DNA from: Pseudomonas sp. M47T1
GTDB taxonomy: Bacteria; Pseudomonadota; Gammaproteobacteria; Pseudomonadales; Pseudomonadaceae
Assembly: GCF_000263855.1 (NCBI RefSeq)
Contig: NZ_AJWX01000001.1
Coordinates: 310,001-374,000, forward strand
DNA length: 64,000 nt
Direction: 5' to 3'
Below the pieces are notes generated by a model. That model saw nothing but the letters and a program-made list of their open reading frames with translations. It was not told where the DNA came from and ran no database searches. Both the position numbers and the translations under genes were made by a program. This document shows, in pieces, positions 18,826 to 28,704 of the stretch (its first letter is position 1; the number at the start of each line of letters is the position of its first letter).

Positions 18826-20631
18826 ATGCCTGATTACAAGGCCCCCTTGCGTGATATTCGCTTCGTACGTGACGAACTGCTTGGCTACGAAGCGCACTAT
18901 CAGAGCCTGCCGGCTTGCCAGGACGCTACCCCGGACATGGTCGACGCTATCCTGGAGGAAGGCGCCAAGTTCTGTGAGCAGGTGCTGGCCCCGCTGAACC
19001 GGGTGGGTGACACCGAAGGCTGTACCTGGAGCGAGTCGGGCGTGAAAACGCCGACTGGTTTCAAGGAAGCCTACAAACAGTTCGTCGAAGGCGGCTGGCC
19101 AAGCCTGGCCCACGACGTTGCCCATGGCGGCCAGGGCCTGCCCGAGTCGCTGGGCCTGGCGGTGAGCGAGATGGTGGGTGAGTCCAACTGGTCGTGGGGC
19201 ATGTACCCTGGCCTGTCCCATGGCGCCATGAACACCATTTCCGAGCACGGCACCGCTGAACAGCAGGACGCCTACCTGACAAAACTGGTGTCGGGCGAGT
19301 GGACCGGCACCATGTGCCTGACCGAGCCGCATTGCGGCACCGACCTGGGCATGCTGCGCACCAAGGCCGAGCCTCAGGCCGACGGTTCGTACAAAGTCAC
19401 TGGCACCAAGATCTTCATCTCGGCCGGCGAACACGACATGGCCGACAACATCATTCACATCGTGCTGGCTCGCCTGCCCGACGCGCCAGCCGGTACCAAG
19501 GGTATCTCGCTGTTCATCGTGCCCAAGTTCGTGCCTAACGCCGATGGCAGCCTGGGCGCACGCAATGCCGTGACCTGTGGCTCCATCGAGCACAAGATGG
19601 GCATTCACGGCAACGCCACCTGCGTGATGAACTTCGACGCGGCCACCGGCTTCCTGATCGGCGCGGCGAACAAAGGCCTGAACTGCATGTTCACCTTCAT
19701 GAACACCGCTCGCCTGGGTACCGCGTTGCAAGGCCTGGCTCACTCCGAAGTGGCGTTCCAGGGTGGTCTGAAATACGCCCGTGATCGCCTGCAGATGCGC
19801 TCGCTGACTGGCCCGAAAGCGCCGGACAAGGCCGCTGACCCGATCATCGTGCACCCTGACGTTCGCCGCATGCTGCTGACCATGAAGGCGTTCACCGAAG
19901 GCAACCGTGCCATGGTGTACTTCACGGCCAAGCAGGTGGACATCGTCAAGTACGGCACCGACGACGAAGAGAAGAAGAAAGCCGACGCACTGCTGGCCTT
20001 CATGACCCCGATCGCCAAGGCCTTCATGACCGAGGTGGGCTTTGAGTCGGCTAACCACGGCGTGCAGATCTACGGCGGCCACGGCTTCATCGCCGAGTGG
20101 GGCATGGAGCAGAACGTTCGCGACAGCCGCATCTCCATGCTGTACGAAGGCACCACTGGCATCCAGGCCCTGGACCTGCTGGGCCGTAAAGTGCTGATGA
20201 CCCAGGGCGAGGCACTGAAGGGCTTCACCAAAATCGTGCACAAGTTCTGCCAGACCAACGAAGGCAACGAGGCTGTCAGCGAGTTCGTGACCCCTCTGGC
20301 CCAGTTGAACAAGGAATGGGGCGAGTTGACCATGAAGATCGGCATGGCCGCCATGAAAGACCGCGAGGAAGTGGGTGCCGCTTCGGTGGACTACCTGATG
20401 TACTCCGGTTACGCGTGCCTGGCCTACTTCTGGGCCGACATGGCCCGCCTGGCTGCCGCGAAACTGGCTGCCGGCACGTCGGAAGAGGCGTTCTACACCG
20501 CCAAGCTGCAGACTGCACGCTTCTACTTCCAGCGCATCCTGCCGCGCACCCGCACTCACGTCGCGGCCATTCTGTCGGGCGCCAACAACCTGATGGACAT
20601 GAACGAAGAGCACTTTGGCCTGAGCTACTGA
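18826..20631 (+). CDS. Acyl-CoA dehydrogenase, FadE-type (paralogue 1)
   Basis: FAD-dependent acyl-CoA dehydrogenase of the ~600-residue class used for medium/long-chain fatty-acid beta-oxidation in Pseudomonas; 601 residues. Expected order: N-terminal extension with acyl-CoA dehydrogenase N domain (about 35-160), middle domain with [19 protein letters not shown] and [11 protein letters not shown]-terminal helical domain with [18 protein letters not shown] and the [20 protein letters not shown] region containing the catalytic-glutamate-type YEGT, and a C-terminal extension. ATG 18826 has AGAGG upstream. A close paralogue lies at 22374. Confidence 0.94.
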   Translation: MPDYKAPLRDIRFVRDELLGYEAHYQSLPACQDATPDMVDAILEEGAKFCEQVLAPLNRVGDTEGCTWSESGVKTPTGFKEAYKQFVEGGWPSLAHDVAHGGQGLPESLGLAVSEMVGESNWSWGMYPGLSHGAMNTISEHGTAEQQDAYLTKLVSGEWTGTMCLTEPHCGTDLGMLRTKAEPQADGSYKVTGTKIFISAGEHDMADNIIHIVLARLPDAPAGTKGISLFIVPKFVPNADGSLGARNAVTCGSIEHKMGIHGNATCVMNFDAATGFLIGAANKGLNCMFTFMNTARLGTALQGLAHSEVAFQGGLKYARDRLQMRSLTGPKAPDKAADPIIVHPDVRRMLLTMKAFTEGNRAMVYFTAKQVDIVKYGTDDEEKKKADALLAFMTPIAKAFMTEVGFESANHGVQIYGGHGFIAEWGMEQNVRDSRISMLYEGTTGIQALDLLGRKVLMTQGEALKGFTKIVHKFCQTNEGNEAVSEFVTPLAQLNKEWGELTMKIGMAAMKDREEVGAASVDYLMYSGYACLAYFWADMARLAAAKLAAGTSEEAFYTAKLQTARFYFQRILPRTRTHVAAILSGANNLMDMNEEHFGLSY

Positions 20632-20650
20632 GGCCAGTAGTCCAGTTGAA

Positions 20651-20748
20651 CCTGTAGCCGCTGCCGCAAGGCTGCGCGGGCCTTTCGCCTCGCTGAAGAT
20701 ATTCAGTGAGCACAAGGGCCAGCGCAGCCTCGCATCAGCGGCTACAGG
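20651..20748. repeat. Long inverted repeat (family B)
   Basis: Perfect 13-bp ends, CCTGTAGCCGCTG at 20651-20663 and its complement at 20736-20748, enclose further complementary blocks (AGGCTGCGC against GCGCAGCCT). It lies between the dehydrogenase and the GGDEF gene and could act as a terminator hairpin. A sister copy lies at 22172. Confidence 0.75.
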
Positions 20749-20878
20749 TGTTTTTGCGGGTACATTTTTTTGGCTTCAACGTCCTAAAAAATTGTATTGA
20801 GCCTTAAATATTCGCGAGCGCAGCCGATACAGGTGAAGGCACAATGCCATAACTTCGCTTTGTATCGGATTTTCCCTT

Positions 20879-22168
20879 TTGCCGCGTTTATCTGCCGTTC
20901 GTTTCAGTCATTTTCTACCGTCGCTGTTGTTATTGCTCGCGGGGCTTGCGGCTGCCTATGTGAGAGACCTGAACGTATTCTTCACCTCCCTGTTCAACGT
21001 ACTGCCTACCCTGGTGCTGCTGCTGGGCGGTGCTTATTGCGCGGTTTATCGTCGCCAGCGCGAGCTGTTCCTGATGGTCACGGTGTACATCGCCTACTTC
21101 CTGCTCGACACCCAAACCGACTTCTACCGGGACAACGGCAAGGTGCGTGAAGACGCGGCCGTGGTCTTCCATTTGTGTTGTTTGCTGTTGCCCGCCCTGT
21201 ACGGACTGTTTGGCGCCTGGAAGGAGCGCACGCACCTGTTTCAGGACATGGTCGCGCGCTTTGCCGTGTTGCTGGCGGTGGGCAGCACTGCGCTGGGCCT
21301 GGAGCAGAGTTTCCCGGTGCCTTTGCTCAACTGGCTGGCGGAAATTCGCTGGCCCGCGCTGCATGGCCAGTGGATGAGCCTGATCCAAATGGCCTACCCG
21401 ATGTTCTTCCTGGCCTTCGCGCTGCTGGTGGTGCAATACCTGCGTGAACCGCGGCCCTTGCACGCGGCGCAACTGGTGGGGTTGCTCGGCCTGTTCTGGA
21501 TGTTGCCCAAAACCTTCATCCTGCCCTTCACCCTGAACATTATGTGCAGCCAGGTGATGCTGATGATTGCCGCGGCGGTGGCCCATGAGGCCTATCAGAT
21601 GGCCTTCCGCGACGAGCTGACAGGCCTGCCCGGCCGGCGTGCGCTCAATGAGCGTATGCAGCGGCTGGGGCGCAATTACGTGTTGGCCATGTCCGACGTC
21701 GACCATTTCAAGAAATTCAACGACACCCATGGCCACGACGTCGGTGACCAAGTGTTGCGCCTGGTGGCCAGCAAGCTGTCGAAGGTGACCGGTGGTGGCC
21801 GCGCCTACCGCTACGGCGGTGAAGAATTCGCCCTGGTGTTCGCGGCCAAGACCATGGAAGAGTGCATGCCGCACCTGGAGGCGATTCGCGAGGCTATCGC
21901 CGCCTACAATATCCAGTTGCGCAACCCGGACAACCGCCCTCAGGACGACAAGCAGGGCCGTCAGCGCCGTCATGGCTCCGGCGCGTCCAGCGTGTCGGTA
22001 ACCATCAGTATCGGCGTGGCCGAGCGCCTGATCGACCACCGCACCCCGGAAGAAGTGCTCAAGTCAGCAGACGAAGCGCTGTACAGCGCCAAGGGCGCAG
22101 GCCGCAACTGCGTGGTCGGCTATGGCCAGAGCCGTCGTGGCGCCGTGCGTACTGCCGCTTCCGCGTAA
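20879..22168 (+). CDS. Membrane-anchored diguanylate cyclase
   Basis: Predicted c-di-GMP synthase, 429 residues. Residues 1-230 form several membrane helices with no recognisable ligand domain; a GGDEF domain fills about 245-405 with active-site GGEEF in YRYGGEEFALVF and substrate residues DVDHFKKFNDTHGHDVGD. The RxxD inhibitory site five residues before GGEEF is absent (sequence there is GGGRAYRY), so product inhibition at that site is not expected. The start is taken as TTG 20879 because no in-frame ATG occurs before the first membrane helix; a GGA lies 9 nt upstream. It sits between two acyl-CoA dehydrogenase genes. Confidence 0.85.
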   Translation: MPRLSAVRFSHFLPSLLLLLAGLAAAYVRDLNVFFTSLFNVLPTLVLLLGGAYCAVYRRQRELFLMVTVYIAYFLLDTQTDFYRDNGKVREDAAVVFHLCCLLLPALYGLFGAWKERTHLFQDMVARFAVLLAVGSTALGLEQSFPVPLLNWLAEIRWPALHGQWMSLIQMAYPMFFLAFALLVVQYLREPRPLHAAQLVGLLGLFWMLPKTFILPFTLNIMCSQVMLMIAAAVAHEAYQMAFRDELTGLPGRRALNERMQRLGRNYVLAMSDVDHFKKFNDTHGHDVGDQVLRLVASKLSKVTGGGRAYRYGGEEFALVFAAKTMEECMPHLEAIREAIAAYNIQLRNPDNRPQDDKQGRQRRHGSGASSVSVTISIGVAERLIDHRTPEEVLKSADEALYSAKGAGRNCVVGYGQSRRGAVRTAASA

Positions 22169-22171
22169 CGG

Positions 22172-22264
22172 TGTAGCCGCCGCCGCAGGCTGCGCTGGCC
22201 CCTGCATTCACTGAAGATTTTCCGTGGGGCAAAGGGCCGGCGCAGCCTGACGGCAGTGGCTATA
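22172..22264. repeat. Long inverted repeat (family B, second copy)
   Basis: TGTAGCC...AGGCTGCGCTGGCCC at the left and GGGCCGGCGCAGCCT...GGCTATA at the right, with a shared central CTGAAGATnTTC as at 20651. It follows the GGDEF stop by 3 bp and is probably its terminator. Confidence 0.7.
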
Positions 22265-22373
22265 ATTTGTGACTCGCTGTGACCATATGGTCACGTCACG
22301 ACCCTATGTGTCGCAAAAGTTGTTGGGGTACACTGGATTTATCCACTGTCTCAGTACCGTTTGCGAGGTTGCC

Positions 22374-24152
22374 ATGGCTGACTACAAAGCGCCCCTGCGC
22401 GATATGCGCTTCGTCCTCAACGAAGTTTTCGATGTGGCCAGCCTGTGGGCCCAGCTACCTGAGCTGGCTGACACAGTGGACGCGGAAACGGTAGAGGCCA
22501 TTCTGGAAGAGGCCGGCAAGGTCACCAGCCGCACCGTGGCGCCGCTGAACCGCAGCGCCGACGAAGAAGGCTGCCACTGGAAAGACACCGTGGTCACCAC
22601 TCCGGCCGGTTTCCCGCAGGCTTACCAGACCTACGCCGAAGGTGGTTGGGTGGGCGTGGGCGGCGATCCGACCTACGGCGGCATGGGCATGCCCAAGGCG
22701 GTCTCGGCCCAGGTCGAGGAAATGGTCAACTCTTCCAGCCTGGCGTTCGGCCTGTACCCGATGCTCACGGCGGGCGCCTGCCTATCGATCAATGCCCACG
22801 CCAGTGAAGAACTCAAGCAGGTCTACCTGCCGAACATGTACGCCGGCATTTGGGCGGGTTCCATGTGCCTGACCGAGGCCCATGCTGGCACCGACCTTGG
22901 CATCATTCGCACCAAGGCCGAGCCCCAGGCCGACGGCAGCTACAAGGTCAGCGGCACCAAGATCTTCATCACCGGCGGCGAACATGACCTGACCGAGAAC
23001 ATCATTCACCTGGTATTGGCCAAGCTGCCCGATGCGCCGGCAGGGCCAAAGGGCATCTCGCTGTTCCTGGTGCCCAAGTTCATGGTCAATGTGGATGGCA
23101 GCCTGGGTGAGCGCAACGCCGTGAGCTGCGGTTCCATCGAGCACAAGATGGGTATCCAGGCGTCGGCCACCTGCGTGATGAACTTCGATGGCGCTGTAGG
23201 TTATATCGTGGGCGAAGCGAACAAGGGCCTGGCGGCCATGTTCACCATGATGAACTACGAGCGCCTGGGCGTTGGCATCCAGGGCCTTGCTTCGGCCGAG
23301 CGCTCTTACCAGAGCGCGGTGGACTATGCCCGCGACCGCCTGCAAAGCCGCTCGCCCACGGGGCCCAAGGCCAAGGACAAGGTGGCGGACCCGATCATCG
23401 TCCACCCCGACGTGCGTCGCATGCTGTTGACCATGAAAGCCTTCAACGAAGGCGGCCGGGCGTTTTCCACCTATGTGGCCATGCAGCTCGACACCGCCAA
23501 GTTCAGTGAGGAACCGGTCACGCGCAAACGTGCCGAAGACCTGGTGGCCCTGCTGACCCCGGTGGCCAAGGCGTTCCTCACCGACCTGGGCCTGGAGACT
23601 ACCGTGCTCGGCCAGCAAGTGTTTGGTGGCCACGGCTACATCCGTGAATGGGGCCAGGAGCAACTGGTGCGCGACGTGCGCATTACCCAGATCTACGAAG
23701 GCACCAACGGCATCCAGGCACTGGACCTGTTGGGCCGCAAGGTGATCGGCAGTGGCGGTGCGTTCTACCGGTTGTTCGCTGACGAGATCCGCCACTTCAT
23801 CACCACGGCACAGCCGACGCTGGCCGAGTTCACCCAGCCGCTGAGCGCTGCGCTGGATAACCTCGACGACCTGACTGCCTGGCTGCTGGATCGCGCCAAG
23901 AACGACCCCAACGAAATCGGCGCGGCATCCCTGGAATACCTGCACGTGTTTGGCTACACGGCCTATGCCTACATGTGGGCTCTCATGGCCAAGGCGGCGC
24001 TGGGCAAGGAAGCGCAGGAAGATTTCTACGTCAGCAAGCTGGGCACGGCGCGTTTCTATTTCGCCCGCCTGCTGCCGCGTATCCATTCGCTCACGGCGTC
24101 GGTGAAGGCGGGCAGCGAGTCGCTGTTCCTGTTGGAGGCGGATCAGTTCTAA
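22374..24152 (+). CDS. Acyl-CoA dehydrogenase, FadE-type (paralogue 2)
   Basis: A 592-residue paralogue of the gene at 18826, sharing the N-terminal [31 protein letters not shown] and [16 protein letters not shown] motifs. It would catalyse the first beta-oxidation step, probably with a different chain-length range; substrate preference cannot be read from sequence. ATG 22374 has GAGG 5 nt upstream. A longer in-frame extension from 22269 contains no conserved sequence. The RsmY sRNA gene begins about 90 bp after its stop. Confidence 0.94.
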   Translation: MADYKAPLRDMRFVLNEVFDVASLWAQLPELADTVDAETVEAILEEAGKVTSRTVAPLNRSADEEGCHWKDTVVTTPAGFPQAYQTYAEGGWVGVGGDPTYGGMGMPKAVSAQVEEMVNSSSLAFGLYPMLTAGACLSINAHASEELKQVYLPNMYAGIWAGSMCLTEAHAGTDLGIIRTKAEPQADGSYKVSGTKIFITGGEHDLTENIIHLVLAKLPDAPAGPKGISLFLVPKFMVNVDGSLGERNAVSCGSIEHKMGIQASATCVMNFDGAVGYIVGEANKGLAAMFTMMNYERLGVGIQGLASAERSYQSAVDYARDRLQSRSPTGPKAKDKVADPIIVHPDVRRMLLTMKAFNEGGRAFSTYVAMQLDTAKFSEEPVTRKRAEDLVALLTPVAKAFLTDLGLETTVLGQQVFGGHGYIREWGQEQLVRDVRITQIYEGTNGIQALDLLGRKVIGSGGAFYRLFADEIRHFITTAQPTLAEFTQPLSAALDNLDDLTAWLLDRAKNDPNEIGAASLEYLHVFGYTAYAYMWALMAKAALGKEAQEDFYVSKLGTARFYFARLLPRIHSLTASVKAGSESLFLLEADQF

Positions 24153-24166
24153 CTGTCGTACAACGC

Positions 24167-24184
24167 TGTAAGCATATTCCTACG
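24167..24184 (+). promoter_or_regulatory. GacA upstream activating sequence of rsmY
   Basis: TGTAAGCATATTCCTACG matches the TGTAAG-N6-CTTACA palindrome recognised by the response regulator GacA, with a perfect left half and 4 of 6 in the right half. Its centre is about 65 bp before the likely RNA start, the usual distance for Gac/Rsm sRNA genes. Confidence 0.75.
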
Positions 24185-24240
24185 TGCTGTGTTGCTTTTC
24201 GGCGATACCGCTTGTTCCGATCCATGGGTAATCTTGCTCC

Positions 24241-24362
24241 ATGGACGTCGCGCAGGAAGCGCCCAGTAGAATACGGACACGTAGGGAACCCGCCACAGGA
24301 CGGTGGGAGGAAATGGATGTCAGGGATACAGTCTGCGAAACCCCGCCTCGGCGGGGTTTTCT
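24241..24362 (+). ncRNA. rsmY: RsmY-type regulatory small RNA (sequesters RsmA/CsrA)
   Basis: About 122 nt; the 5' end is inferred from spacing to the GacA site. Nine GGA motifs occur between 24243 and 24326, the hallmark of CsrA/RsmA-binding RNAs. Two of them sit in hairpin loops: AGGAA between GCGC arms (24250-24262), and ACAGGAC between CCCGCC and GGTGGG arms (24289-24307). The stretch GCGCAGGAAGCGCC is the one I know from Pseudomonas RsmY. It ends in a GC-rich terminator with a T-rich tail. Under Gac control it would titrate RsmA-family proteins and so release translation of targets, including biofilm genes. Confidence 0.88.
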
Positions 24363-24366
24363 TTTG
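24339..24366 (+). terminator. Rho-independent terminator of rsmY
   Basis: Stem AACCCCGCC / GGCGGGGTT (24339-24347 and 24350-24358) with a 2-nt apex, followed by TTTCTTTT. Confidence 0.9.
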
Positions 24367-24424
24367 CGCGCGATTTGTCAGGCCTGCACAGCCTGGCGGC
24401 AGCGGCAAGGTCGAATTCGGCTAT

Positions 24425-24489
24425 TGTGGGAGCTGGCTGCCGGCGGGTTGGAGGGGCCCGAAAAGCTCGCTGGCAAGCCAGCTCCCACA
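24425..24489. repeat. REP-like inverted repeat pair (family A)
   Basis: TGTGGGAGCTGGCTGCC on the left is mirrored by GGCAAGCCAGCTCCCACA on the right, one mismatch apart from the copy at 6473. Confidence 0.8.
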
Positions 24490-24575
24490 AAGTCAGGTTG
24501 CAGCAACACCTGGCCCGTTGAACCTTGGGAGCTGCAGTGATGTCAGTTGGTTATCAACCTTCCAGGAGCCGTACC

Positions 24576-24734
24576 ATGGACTTTATCCGCATTATCGTTG
24601 CCATTCTGCTGCCCCCGTTGGGCGTATTCCTGCAAGTCGGATTTGGCGGTGCGTTCTGGTTGAACATCCTGCTGACACTGTGCGGCTACATCCCGGGTAT
24701 CGTGCATGCGGTGTATATCATCGCGAAGCGGTAA
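24576..24734 (+). CDS. Pmp3/YqaE family small membrane protein
   Basis: A 52-residue peptide, MDFIRIIVAILLPPLGVFL..., with two hydrophobic helices separated by a short turn (GFGGAFW), the whole of the UPF0057/Pmp3 fold. Yeast Pmp3 affects membrane potential under salt stress; bacterial members are stress-associated but poorly defined. AGGAG lies 8 nt upstream of ATG 24576. Its stop abuts the convergent S9 peptidase gene with no spacer. Confidence 0.9.
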   Translation: MDFIRIIVAILLPPLGVFLQVGFGGAFWLNILLTLCGYIPGIVHAVYIIAKR

Positions 24735-26570
24735 TCAGCCCTCCATTACCCGCCGATAAAACCCCCACTCCTGCTCCAGCGCATGCGCCAGGTTTGCCGC
24801 CTTGCGGAAGCCATGGCGTTCGTCCGGGTAGTAGTGGGCTTCGGCCGGCAGGCCGTTGTCGTGCAGGGCCTTGAGCATGTCGCGGGTTTGCCGCGGTACT
24901 ACCACCGCATCCAGTTCGCCCTGGAAGAAGATCACCGGCACCTTGATGTTGCCCGCGTGGAACAGCGGTGTGCGGGCGCGATAGCGAGCTTCGTCCTGTT
25001 GCGGGTCACCGATTAGCCAGTCCAGGTAGTCGCCTTCGAACTTATGGGTGCTTTTGCCCAGCGCCAGCGGGTCGCTGACGCCGTACAGGCTGGCGCCCGC
25101 GCGGAATACGTTGTGAAAGGCCAGAGCGCACAGGGTGGTGTAGCCACCGGCGCTGCCGCCACGGATGAAGGCCTGCCCGGGATTGATCAGGCCGCGGGCA
25201 GCCAAATGGCTGACCACCGCGCAAGCATCTTCCACGTCTGCTTCGCCCCAACGCAAATGCAGCGCCTGGCGATAGGCGCGGCCGTAGCTGCTGCTGCCTC
25301 GGTAATTGAGGTCGGCCACAGCGAAGCCGCGCTGGGTCCAGTATTGAATGCGTGAATCGAATACCGGGTAGCACGCCGAGGTCGGGCCGCCGTGGATGAA
25401 CACCACCAGCGGTGGCTGGCTGTCGCCGTTCATGGCCGGGTAAAAGAAGCCGAAGGCCTCGCTGTCGCCACTGGCGTAGCGCAACGGCTGGGGGCGGCTG
25501 ACCTGGGCGGCGGCCAAGGGCAATACGCCGCCGGTGAGCACGCGCGCCTGGCGGCTGAGCCGGTCAATGGCGATGATCGCCGCAGGGCAGGTGGCCGATG
25601 CGGCAATGGCATAGATATGCCCGTCGTCCATGGCCAGGCTGCGGAAGCGGGTGAAGTCAGCGCTGTAGTCTTCGACCAGACCGTCGGGCTGGCCGATGCC
25701 CAAGCGGGCGAAGCCATCCTCGAACCAGGTGGCCAGAAAATGGCCAGCGTCCAGCGGCAGCCAGGTGCAGGCGCCCAATTGCCAAGGGGCGCCTGCGTGG
25801 TCGGCCGGGCGTGACGGCAGCAATGCCCAGCCGTGTTCGGTTTCTCCCCAAGGCTGCCAGAAGCCGTCCCGGTCTGACAGGCAGTACAGGCGCCCATCGC
25901 GGTCAAAGCGTGGCTGTTGCAGGGACTGCTCACCCGCATCGCCTAGCTGTGAGGGTTTGCTCCATTGCCCGGACGGCAAGCGTTCGCAAACCATCAGGCG
26001 GGTGACGGTCCAGGGTTGGTGCGGCCGGCTCCATTCGATCCAGGCCAGGCGCTGGCCATCGTCGCTCAAGGTGGGGGATGCGTAGAAGTCAGCACCTTCG
26101 GCCAGCACATGGCGGTTGCCGTCGGCCAGCTCGATGCTCACCAGGCGGTGTTCCACCCGATCCGGCTGGTGGCTTTCCTCCACGGCCAGCACTTGGTGGG
26201 CTGCCGCTCGTACGTCACCGTAGCGCTGGCTGCCTTGGGTCAGCTGGCGTGGCGCGCCGCCAGCCAGCGCCTGCAGGTAAAGCTGCTGGTCGGCCTCATT
26301 GACAAACACCAGGCCCTCGTCAATCAGGCAGAAGGAGCCACCGCCGTATTCATACACGCGGCTGCGTGCACTGAAACCGTCGGGGGTCAGGCAGCGGGCC
26401 TGGCCGGCGCGCCAGTGCCAGATGCGACAGGCGGCGTCCTGGGGGCGGAATTCATTCCAGAACAGCCCTGCCGGCCCGACCGCCAGTTCAGCGAAGTCGG
26501 TACCGGCGGCGACGGCCTGGGCGGCGCTGAACAGGTCAGGCCTTGGCGATGATTCTCGAGTTTCGTTCAT
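24735..26570 (-). CDS. S9 prolyl oligopeptidase-family peptidase, distal gene of the PQQ locus
   Basis: Serine peptidase of 611 residues with an N-terminal beta-propeller-like region (about 30-360) and a C-terminal alpha/beta-hydrolase domain. The nucleophile serine is in [10 protein letters not shown]; the acid lies in GELDAVV and the histidine in [10 protein letters not shown]. No signal peptide is present, so it is probably cytoplasmic. ATG 26570 lies inside the end of pqqE (35-bp overlap), which places it in the PQQ transcript. A role in degrading the cleaved PqqA peptide or leader fragments is an attractive inference, not shown by sequence. Confidence 0.9.
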   Translation of the reverse strand: MNETRESSPRPDLFSAAQAVAAGTDFAELAVGPAGLFWNEFRPQDAACRIWHWRAGQARCLTPDGFSARSRVYEYGGGSFCLIDEGLVFVNEADQQLYLQALAGGAPRQLTQGSQRYGDVRAAAHQVLAVEESHQPDRVEHRLVSIELADGNRHVLAEGADFYASPTLSDDGQRLAWIEWSRPHQPWTVTRLMVCERLPSGQWSKPSQLGDAGEQSLQQPRFDRDGRLYCLSDRDGFWQPWGETEHGWALLPSRPADHAGAPWQLGACTWLPLDAGHFLATWFEDGFARLGIGQPDGLVEDYSADFTRFRSLAMDDGHIYAIAASATCPAAIIAIDRLSRQARVLTGGVLPLAAAQVSRPQPLRYASGDSEAFGFFYPAMNGDSQPPLVVFIHGGPTSACYPVFDSRIQYWTQRGFAVADLNYRGSSSYGRAYRQALHLRWGEADVEDACAVVSHLAARGLINPGQAFIRGGSAGGYTTLCALAFHNVFRAGASLYGVSDPLALGKSTHKFEGDYLDWLIGDPQQDEARYRARTPLFHAGNIKVPVIFFQGELDAVVVPRQTRDMLKALHDNGLPAEAHYYPDERHGFRKAANLAHALEQEWGFYRRVMEG

Positions 26571-27696
26571 TTCGGAAGGCCAGTTGTTCGATCGTCTGAG
26601 TGGCAGTCTCGGACTCCTCACGGGCCTTGAGGATGATCCCGTGGTCCGCCGACTTACTGCACACGGGGTCGGCATTGCTGGCATCGCCGGTCAGCATGAA
26701 AGCCTGGCAACGACAGCCACCGAAGTCCTTTTCTTTCTCGTCGCAGGAGCGGCACGGCTCAGGCATCCAATCATAACCACGGAAGCGGTTGAAACCGAAT
26801 GAGTCATACCAGATGTGTTGCATGCTGTGGTCGCGCACATTGGGGAACTGGATCGGCATCTGCCGCGCGCCGTGGCAGGGCAGGGCGGTGCCGTCCGGGG
26901 TTACCGTGAGGAAAATGCTGCCCCAGCCGTTCATGCAGGCTTTGGGGCGTTCCTCATAGTAGTCCGGGGTGACGAATATCAGCTTGCAGGGGTTGCCCTC
27001 GGCCGCCAGCTTTTCACGATATTGGTTGGTGATGCGCTCGGCCCGTACCAGCTGTTCCTTGGTGGGCAGCAGGCCCAGGCGGTTGAGTTCGGCCCAGCCG
27101 TAGAACTGGCAGGTGGCAAGCTCGACGAAGTCGGCTTCCAGGGCGATGCACAGCTCGATGATGCGGTCGATCTTGTCGATGTTGTGCCGGTGGGTCACGA
27201 AGTTCAGCACCATCGGGTAGCCGTGGGCTTTCACCGCGCGAGCCATTTCCAGCTTTTGCTTGAAGGCTTTTTTCGAGCCCGCCAGCAGGTTATTGACCTG
27301 CTCGTCGCTGGCCTGGAAGCTGATCTGGATGTGGTCCAGGCCTGCGACCTTGAAGTCGGCGATTTTCTGTTCGGTAAGGCCAATGCCTGAGGTGATCAGG
27401 TTGGTATAGAACCCCAGCTGCCGCGCCTCGCGGATCAGCTCGGCGAGGTCCTGGCGCACCAGCGGTTCGCCGCCGGAGAAACCGATCTGTGCAGCGCCCA
27501 TTTCCCGGGCTTCACGAAATACCTTGAACCATTGCTCGGTGGTCAGCTCCTTGCCCTGGGCCGCGAAGTCCAGGGGGTTGGAGCAGTACGGGCACTGCAA
27601 TGGGCAGCGGTAGGTCAGCTCGGCCAGCAGCCACAGGGGCAAACCGACTTCGGGCTTGGCCGGCAGCTCAGGCAAGTTCGATCCAGTGCTCTGCAC
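26536..27696 (-). CDS. pqqE: PqqA peptide cyclase (radical SAM)
   Basis: Forms the C-C bond between the Glu and Tyr side chains of PqqA, the first step of PQQ assembly. The 386 residues contain the radical-SAM cysteines C31, C35 and C38 (CPLQCPYC) and SPASM-domain cysteines near the C-terminus (CHGARQM, CRSC, GGCRCQ). The start is set at GTG 27696 because GGAGG lies 6 nt upstream and this yields the usual short N-terminus; ATG 27729 would overlap pqqD by 62 bp. It still overlaps pqqD by 29 bp. Confidence 0.96.
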   Translation of the reverse strand: MQSTGSNLPELPAKPEVGLPLWLLAELTYRCPLQCPYCSNPLDFAAQGKELTTEQWFKVFREAREMGAAQIGFSGGEPLVRQDLAELIREARQLGFYTNLITSGIGLTEQKIADFKVAGLDHIQISFQASDEQVNNLLAGSKKAFKQKLEMARAVKAHGYPMVLNFVTHRHNIDKIDRIIELCIALEADFVELATCQFYGWAELNRLGLLPTKEQLVRAERITNQYREKLAAEGNPCKLIFVTPDYYEERPKACMNGWGSIFLTVTPDGTALPCHGARQMPIQFPNVRDHSMQHIWYDSFGFNRFRGYDWMPEPCRSCDEKEKDFGGCRCQAFMLTGDASNADPVCSKSADHGIILKAREESETATQTIEQLAFRNERNSRIIAKA

Positions 27697-27943
27697 GAGC
27701 GACCTCCATGAATTGCTCGATGTCGACACCGAGCTCGGGAACGCCGGGGAATTGCTTGTCCAACTCGGCGATAACAGCGGCGACAGTGCGCTGGCCGTCG
27801 ATCAGGCCGCCAATGGCGCTGGCACTGTCGTTGAGCTTGATCATCCCTTCAGGATAGAGCAGCACGTGGCCTTTCTGCGCCGGTTCGTACTGGAAGCGAT
27901 AGCCGGGCCGCCATTTGGGCGTCAGGTTGCGATCAAAACTCAT
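27668..27943 (-). CDS. pqqD: PqqA-binding chaperone
   Basis: A 91-residue RiPP recognition element that binds the PqqA precursor and presents it to PqqE. Conserved stretches are [25 protein letters not shown] (family N-terminus) and [15 protein letters not shown]. Its start overlaps the pqqC stop by 4 nt and its end overlaps pqqE, consistent with stoichiometric, coupled synthesis. Confidence 0.96.
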   Translation of the reverse strand: MSFDRNLTPKWRPGYRFQYEPAQKGHVLLYPEGMIKLNDSASAIGGLIDGQRTVAAVIAELDKQFPGVPELGVDIEQFMEVARAEHWIELA

Positions 27944-28695
27944 AAGGCTATCCCCTTGTGCCAGACACGCTGGTCGGTAACGCTGTGGTAGGGCGGACGG
28001 TTGAGCTCATAGGCCATGGTCATGCTGTCGAGCATGCTCCACAGGATGTCCAGTTTGAACTGCAGGATCTCCAGCATGCGCTGCTGGCCTTCAGCCGTGG
28101 TGTAGTGCTGCAGGGTGATGGCCAGGCCATGTTCCACGTCGCGTCGGGCCTGGCCCAGGCGAGTGCGGAAGTATTCGTAGCCGGCCGGGTCGATCCACGG
28201 GTAATGCTGTGGCCAGCTGTCCAGGCGCGACTGGTGGATCTGCGGCGCGAACAGCTCGGTCAGCGAGCTGCTGGCGGCTTCCTGCCAACTGGCGCGGCGG
28301 GCGAAGTTGACGTAGGCGTCCACGGCAAAGCGCACGCCGGGCAATACCAGCTCCTGGGAGCGCAGCTGGTCCGGGTCCAGGCCCACCGATTGGCCTAGGC
28401 GCAGCCAGGCCTCGATGCCGCCGTCTTCACCGGGGGCACCGTCGTGGTCCAGCAGGCGCTGAATCCACTCGCGGCGCACTTCGCGGTCCGGGCAGTTGGC
28501 CAGAATCGCGGCATCCTTCATGGGGATGTTGACCTGGTAGTAGAAACGGTTGGCTACCCAGCCCTGGATCTGCTCGCGGGTGGCCCGGCCTTCATACATC
28601 GCCACGTGGTAGGGGTGGTAGATGTGATAGTAGGCGCCCTTGGCCCGCAGGGCCTGCTCGAATTCGGCGGGGGACATTGCCTTGGCGTCGGTCAT
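27940..28695 (-). CDS. pqqC: Pyrroloquinoline-quinone synthase
   Basis: Cofactor-free oxidase that carries out the last ring closure and oxidations to PQQ. The 251 residues show the haem-oxygenase-like helical fold and conserved [16 protein letters not shown] and WVANRFYYQ stretches. ATG 28695 is chosen because AGGAG lies 6 nt before it; an in-frame TTG two codons upstream forms part of that spacer. It follows pqqB by 9 nt. Confidence 0.96.
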   Translation of the reverse strand: MTDAKAMSPAEFEQALRAKGAYYHIYHPYHVAMYEGRATREQIQGWVANRFYYQVNIPMKDAAILANCPDREVRREWIQRLLDHDGAPGEDGGIEAWLRLGQSVGLDPDQLRSQELVLPGVRFAVDAYVNFARRASWQEAASSSLTELFAPQIHQSRLDSWPQHYPWIDPAGYEYFRTRLGQARRDVEHGLAITLQHYTTAEGQQRMLEILQFKLDILWSMLDSMTMAYELNRPPYHSVTDQRVWHKGIAL

Positions 28696-28704
28696 GTTCA
28701 ACTC

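Larger units (their letters stand above)
24153..24575. other. 423-bp non-coding interval with RsmY and a REP pair
   Basis: Contains in order a GacA-type upstream element, the RsmY sRNA, its terminator and an inverted REP pair (24425-24489). Short frames crossing it are shadows. Confidence 0.7.

Noticed and set aside
18622..20715. 697-codon minus-strand frame opposite the first acyl-CoA dehydrogenase
   Set aside because: Shadow of the sense gene; the translated product is His/Gly/Val-rich without domains.
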